A stretch of DNA of 64,000 nucleotides from JACVRW01 sp963803245 (lineage in GTDB: Bacteria; Actinomycetota; Thermoleophilia; Solirubrobacterales; Thermoleophilaceae). Where the stretch lies: assembly GCA_963803245.1 (NCBI GenBank), contig CAWDLI010000005.1, positions 52,890-116,889 on the forward strand, in the 5' to 3' direction. Positions 59,170 to 64,000 of this stretch are shown here, one piece after another. The position numbers were made by a program, and so were the translations under genes. Each line of letters opens with the position of its first letter. Positions within the stretch are counted from its first letter, which is position 1. The notes under the pieces were generated by a model, which did no database searches, was not told where the DNA came from, and was given only the letters and a program-made list of their open reading frames with translations.

Positions 59170-60569
59170 CTACGCCTTCGGCTGGATGTTCTGGTTCACC
59201 CGGAAGGCGTTGTCCGGGTCGTACTTCGCCTTGATCTGAGCCAGCCGGTCGTAGTTGTCGCCGGTAGCTCGCGCGGACCCGCTCCTGGCCCTCCTCCATC
59301 ATCATGTTCACGTAGGCACCGCCCGCCGAGTGCGGGTGGAGCGCCTCCTGGTAGTCGACGCTCCAGCGCCGGATCGCGTCCACGTTCGCCGGGTCCGGAT
59401 CCACGCCGGCGAAGACCGAGGCGAAGTTCGCGTCCCGGTATGCCCAGGGCGTGTCCGACGGACCCACGTCGTGGGCCGCGCCGTCGATCGGGTACAGGTG
59501 CATGGTCGACTTCCAGGTGGGCATCTCGGCCCCGTACTTCGCGTGGATCTCGACGGCCTCGTCCGAGATCTCGTTGACGAAGTCGGCGCGCCAGTACCAC
59601 TGGTCGCCGGCCGGGTAGACCGGGTCGAAGGCGCCCTGGATCGCGGGGTGCGGCATCGCCCCGGGCCCGTGCAGCAGCGGCTCGGGGAGCGCGTCCAGCA
59701 GCGGCTTCATCGCCGCCGCGGCCGCCTCCTCGTCCGCGCCCGCGTAGCACCACACCACGCCGCAGACCTTCTGCAGGTGGAGCTCCTCCGGGAACGGCTC
59801 CGCCGGCGGCACCGAGCCGAACAGGAAGAAGCCGTTCAGCTCACGCGGCGCGTTGGGGATGAAGTCGCGGTAGGCCTTCAGCACCTCGGCGCCGCTCTCG
59901 ACCGGCCAGAACGTCGGCCCGGCGATGACGGTGTCCAGCTCGTCGAGCCTGAACTCGAACGCGGTGACCACGCCGAAGTTCCCACCGCCGCCCCGGAGCG
60001 CCCAGAACAGGTCCGGGTTCTCGTCGGCGCTCGCGCGGACCTGCTCGCCGTTGGCGAGCACGACATCGGCCCCGATCAGGTGGTCGATGGCCAGCCCGAA
60101 CTTGCGGGTCAGGTGCCCGAGGCCGCCGCCGAGGGTGAGGCCGCCGACGCCGGTGGTCGCGATGATCCCGCTCGGAGTGGCGAGCCCGTGCTCGTTGGTC
60201 GCGGCGTCGACCTCGCCCCAGGTGGCGCCGCCGCCAACGCGGACGGTGCTTGGCCTCGGGGTCGACCTCCACGTCGCGGATCTGCGACAGGTCGATCACC
60301 ACGCCGTCGTCTACCGAGCCCAGGCCGGCGCCGTTGTGGGAGCCGCCGCGGATCGCGATCGGCAGGTCGTGGTCACGCGCGAACTTCACGGCGGTGGCCA
60401 CGTCGTCCGCGTTGGCGGCGCGCGCGATCAGCGCGGGCCTCTTGTCGATCATGGCGTTGAAGAGGCTGCGCGCCTCGTCGTAGCCGGCGTCCTCGGGGCC
60501 GATCAGCGTGCCGTCGAAACGGCCGAGTTCCTGGCGTGCGACGCTGGCCGGTGAAGTGGTGCTGCTCAT
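59170..60569 (-). CDS. Berberine-bridge-enzyme-like FAD-linked oxidase (two frameshifts)
   Basis: ATG 60569 has GGAGG upstream. LIGPEDAGYDEARSLFNAMI and AIRGGSHNGAGLGSVDDGVV match the paralogue at 57636. The frame breaks near 60249 (then VRVGGGATWGEVDAATNEHG) and again near 59265 (then GDNYDRLAQIKAKYDPDNAF and a stop at 59170). Removing one base at each point gives about 465 residues, normal for the family. As printed it cannot make a full enzyme. It is first in its minus-strand operon and divergent from a LAL regulator. Confidence 0.82.
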
Positions 60570-60684
60570 GCGGTCCTCCATAGCTCGTGGATGGCTCGAT
60601 GAGCCTGACCGGCGCTCGCTCGTCTGTCATGACCTGAGCTGATCGACTTCGCGGAGCCCTCCGTGACCGCTCTCACGCGTCGAG

Positions 60685-60700
60685 TAGTCAGATCTGACTA
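60685..60700. promoter_or_regulatory. Perfect 16-base palindrome, candidate operator
   Basis: TAGTCAGATCTGACTA reads the same on both strands. It ends on the A of the LAL gene's first ATG and is 116 bases from the divergent oxidase start. The LAL regulator or an unseen repressor could bind it. If the ATG at 60700 is the real start the message would lack a leader; ATG 60718 is the alternative. Confidence 0.55.
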
Positions 60701-63680
60701 TGGTGGGCCGCAGCGGCATGACTGGCCTGCCTGGTCCGCTTCGATTGACCTCGACGTTCCCGTTCGTCGGCCGTTCGGCCGAGCTTGAACGGCTGCGCGC
60801 GCTGATGCCCCGCGCTGAGGGTGATGGCAGCCGGGTGGTGCTGCTGGGCGGCGAGCCGGGCTCGGGGAAGAGCCGGCTCGTGCGCGAGTTCGCCGCCGAG
60901 GCTGCTGACGACGGCGCGCTGGTGCTCTACGGCGCCTGCGACGCGGAGGTGCGCACTCCCTACGGCGCCTTCGTGGACGCGCTCGACCAGCTCGCGCGCG
61001 AGACCGACACGGATGAGCTGCGCTCGGCCCTGGGGGCCGGCGGAGGCGAGCTCACCCGCCTGCTCCCCGAGCTGGGCGCCCGGATCGGCGACCTCCCGCC
61101 CGCGGTCGAGGCCGACCCGGACACCGAACGCCACCGGCTCCACACGGCGGTGGCCGAGCTGCTGGCCGGCGTCACGCGGCCGCGGCCCGTGCTGCTCGTG
61201 CTCGAGGACGTGCACTGGGCCGACGCACCTACGCTCCTGCTCCTGCGTCACCTCGCGCGCGTGGGCAGCGCGCGTGCGCTGCTGCTGGCCACCTTCCGCG
61301 ACACCGAGGCGGACATGCCGCTCGCGGTGTCGGAGCTGCTGGCCGACCTGCGCCGCTACGACGTGGTCCGGCTGACCATGGCCGGGCTCTCCGACGACGA
61401 GGTGGCCGAGTTCGTCCGGCGCACGGGCGGCGCCGAGCCGGGCACCGAGCACGCCGAGCTGGCGAGCGCGATCCGCGACCTCACCGACGGCAACGCCTTC
61501 CTGGTCTGCGAGCTCTGGCGCGCGCTCGTCGAGACCGGTGCCGTTGAGCTGGACGGCGGGGAGATCCGCGTGACGCGCTCGCCGGCCGAGCTCGGCAGCC
61601 CCGACAGCGTGCGCGAGGTGGTCAGCGATCGGCTGTCGCGCCTCGAGCCCGGCACCACCGACCTGCTCGAGCTGGCAGCCACGGCGGGTGCCGAGTTCTC
61701 GTTCGGGGTCGTTCGGGGCGCCACCGGCATGGAGGAGCCGGCGCTGCTGGCGGCCCTCGACGAGGCGGTCCGCAGCGGGATGATCGAGGAGGTCCCCGCC
61801 GCCCACGGACTGGCGTGGCGCTTCACGCACGAGCTGGTGCGGCGGGCGCTGTACGACCGGCTGTCGGGGGTGCGGCGAGCGGAGCTGCACCTGCGTGTGG
61901 GCGAGGCGCTGGAGGCCGCCGAGGGACGGTCGGGGCGCGCGCTGGCAGACCTCGCGCATCACTTCGCGGCGGCCGCTCCGTTCGGCGGAGCGGCGCGGGC
62001 GGTCGAGTACAACGTCCTGGCGGCGCGGGCGGCCACGGCGGCGCTGGCCTACGGCGAGGCCGCCGCGCGGCTCGGCACCGCGCTGGAGATGGGTCTCGAG
62101 GACGCGCGGGAGCGCGCAGAGGTCTTCCTGGAGCTGGGTGAGGCGAGCCATCGCGGCGGCAACGCGATCGATGCCCTCGAGGCGTTCCTGTCGGCAGCGG
62201 AGATCGCGCGCGAGCTCGACGACGCGCAGCTGCTCGCCCGGGCGGCGAGTGGCTACGAGGACGCGTGCTGGCGCCCGGGCATGCACGACCAGGGAGCGGT
62301 CGAGTTGCTCGAGGAGGCGGTGACGGCGCTGGGGGAGGAGGACTGCGGGCTCCGTGTGGGATTGCTCAGCGGTCTAGCCCGGGCGCTCGACTTCCAGGGC
62401 CGACGCGAGCGCGGGGTGGTCGTCCGGACGAGCGCGATGGAGATGGCGCGGCGCCTGGAGGACCGGACAGGCCTGGCCGGCGTCCTCATGCGCTCCTACT
62501 GGTCGGTCGGGACCACGCCGGTCGAGGAGATCCTCGAGATGCTCACCGAGGCGAGGGACATCGCCGGCGAACTGGGAAACACCGAGATCCGCGCCGAGGC
62601 GATGTCGTGGCGGGTACCGGCGTTCGTGGCGCTCTGCGATCTCGAGTCGGCTAGACGTGAGATCGCGGAGCTGCTCGAGATCGCCGAGCAGACCGCCCAG
62701 CCGTTCATCGTGCACGTGGCGGAGCACCACGGGGCCGCGATCGCGCTCTGCGACGGGCGCCTCGAGGAGGCCGAGGCCCGGGCGCGGCGCTCGCACGAGT
62801 GGAGCCGCGTGCTGACGGGCCGGGACGCCTCGGGCGTCTACGGGATCCAGATGTTCAGCATCCAGCGCGAGCAGGGGCGGCTGGCGGAGCTGGCGCCCGT
62901 GGTTCGCATTCTGGCTGGGGATGCTTCACGCGAGGGGCCGTGGCGCCCGGGGCTGGTGGCGCTGCTCGCCGAGGTCGGGATGGAGACGGAGGCGCGACGG
63001 GAGCTGTCGCGACTGGTGGCCGACGGACTCGAGCCGTTCCGCGAGTCGCTGTGGCTGAGCTCGCTCGCGTACCTGGCGGACGCCGCGGCGGCGCTGGGCG
63101 ACGAGGACGTGGCGGCGCTGGTGTATCCGGAGCTGGCGCCGCTCGCGGGCGAGAACGTGATGATCGGCCACGTCGTCGCCTGCTACGGCGCGGCTGATCG
63201 CTACCTCGGGATGCTGGCGGCGGTCCTGGGGGAGTGGGAGCGGGCGGAGGGGCACTTCGAGGACGCCATGTCCTTGAACCTGCGAATGGGAGCCGACACC
63301 TGGGTGGCGCACACGGCGTACGAGTACGGGCGGCTGCTGCTGTCGCGGCCGGGCGGCGATCGGGGTCGTGCCGATGCGCTGCTCGGGGAGGCCGCGGCGC
63401 TGGCGGATCGGATCGGCATGCCGGCGCTGCTGGGGCGGGTGCGGGCGACTCGTCGTCTGCGCCGGGGCCGGCCGTTCTGCCGGACGGGCTGTCGCCGCGC
63501 GAGGTGCAGATCCTCGCGCTGGTGGCTCGGGGCCTGTCGAACCGGAAGGTGGGGGAGGAGCTGTCGATCAGCGAGCACACGGCCGCGAACCACATGCGGA
63601 GCATCCTGCGGAAGACGGGCTGCGCGAACCGAACCGAGGCCGCTTCCTATGCGCACCGCCACGGGCTGGCGTCAGTGTGA
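60700..63680 (+). CDS. LAL-type transcriptional regulator (AAA + LuxR HTH, frameshifted)
   Basis: About 993 residues when repaired. Walker A is LGGEPGSGKSRL (49-60), Walker B VLLVLEDVHWADAPT; a long helical TPR-like region follows. Near 63455 the frame is lost by one base: the original frame runs on to 63741 as Arg-rich nonsense, while the next frame holds the LuxR helix-turn-helix DGLSPREVQILALVARGLSN and SEHTAANHMRSILRKTG, ending at 63680. Without the shift the protein would lack its DNA-binding domain. It is divergent from two FAD oxidases and may control them. Confidence 0.85.
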
Positions 63681-63725
63681 TTGGCGTCGCATTGGGGCGG
63701 TAGATCCGCGCTACGATCCGCTGCG

Positions 63726-64000
63726 ATGCCGGTGTACATGATCGAGCGCACCTTCGCCGACCAGCTCGACCTGACGAGCGAAGACGTCCGAGAGATCGAC
63801 GAGATCAACGGCGACGACGTGAAGTGGCTCTTCTCATTCCTGAGCGCGGACCGCCGACGCACGTACTGCCTCTACGAGGCGCCGTCTGCGGACGCGATCG
63901 TGGCTGCGGCTGAGCGGGCGAATATTCCGGCTGATGTGGTGGTGGAGGTCGGGCCGGCGGCGCCGGAGCTGGTGGGGCGGTTGAGGGACTGGGCGGAGAG
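63726..64000 (+). CDS. DUF4242 (nickel-binding-like) protein, C-terminus beyond window
   Basis: The first 91 residues are visible with no stop before base 64000. MPVYMIERTFADQLDLTSED, VKWLFSFLSADRRRTYCLYE and AADAIVAAAERANIPADVVV-like sequence (here SADAIVAAAERANIPADVVV) match the small DUF4242 family with a ferredoxin-like fold. Relatives in Streptomyces bind nickel. It begins 45 bases after the LAL gene. Confidence 0.75.
   Translation, partial: MPVYMIERTFADQLDLTSEDVREIDEINGDDVKWLFSFLSADRRRTYCLYEAPSADAIVAAAERANIPADVVVEVGPAAPELVGRLRDWAE

Noticed and set aside
6703..63680. Programmed ribosomal frameshifting as the cause of the frame breaks
   Set aside because: No slippery heptamer with a downstream structure recurs at the sites, and the affected families are not known to use recoding.
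1..64000. CRISPR arrays, insertion sequences, tRNA or rRNA genes
   Set aside because: I saw no spaced direct repeats, transposase motifs, terminal inverted repeats with duplications, cloverleaf sequences or rRNA signatures.

Overview
The window is about 70% G+C, with short intergenic gaps, many GTG/TTG starts and frequent ATGA/GTGA/TTGA stop-start overlaps. Gene content is actinobacterial in style: two-component systems with HisKA_3 kinases, AAA-LuxR (LAL) regulators, MMPL exporters, many SnoaL/NTF2-like small proteins, a CHAD protein, a DUF4242 protein and an EfeO/EfeB iron system with DtxR/IdeR-like boxes. A deep-branching actinobacterium (Thermoleophilia/Solirubrobacterales type) is my best guess; the sequence does not prove it. 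I see no rRNA, tRNA, CRISPR array, transposase or phage gene, and no gene-free stretch over 300 bases.

Layout. 1-4734: an acyl-CoA dehydrogenase with a small partner, divergent from a Rieske oxygenase / TetR / FAD oxidase / O-methyltransferase operon, with a dyad between them. 4750-12509: secreted barrel protein, aminotransferase, matrixin protease, MMPL exporter and a glycerophosphodiesterase-nitrilase fusion. 12590-18637: acetyltransferase, then a five-gene signalling operon (receiver, kinase, NarL-type regulator, PAS kinase, bicupin) and a hydrolase. 18665-20237: two microgenes divergent from a STAS / Zn-binding / microprotein operon. 20230-25467: S9 peptidase and a MacB-like ABC pair. 25757-31770: MeaB, CHAD, EfeO-EfeB behind two iron-box-like sites, a propeller protein and a methyltransferase. 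31784-40702: a three-hairpin element, a phosphodiesterase-GT2 fusion, a GT-C transferase, several NTF2-like proteins, a TetR/ATP-grasp pair around a long dyad, and an acyl-CoA dehydrogenase.

40768-48906 has visibly lower G+C. It holds a glycosidase-like lipoprotein, a sugar dehydrogenase, two to three secreted barrel proteins and a large LAL regulator. The two barrel genes on either side of the regulator share a near-identical 21-base upstream element. This is the best candidate for an undescribed regulated extracellular system.

48952-64000: cupin, DUF1905 protein, MMPL exporter divergent from a kinase/regulator pair, a 1030-residue FAD oxidoreductase fused to an acetoacetate-decarboxylase-like domain, tandem berberine-bridge-type oxidases, a second LAL regulator behind a perfect 16-base palindrome, and a partial DUF4242 gene.

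Six genes carry seven single-base frame breaks in total (near 7490, 9692, 11262, 28884, 59265, 60249 and 63455). All leave well-conserved protein sequence on both sides, which looks more like uncorrected assembly indels than true gene decay.
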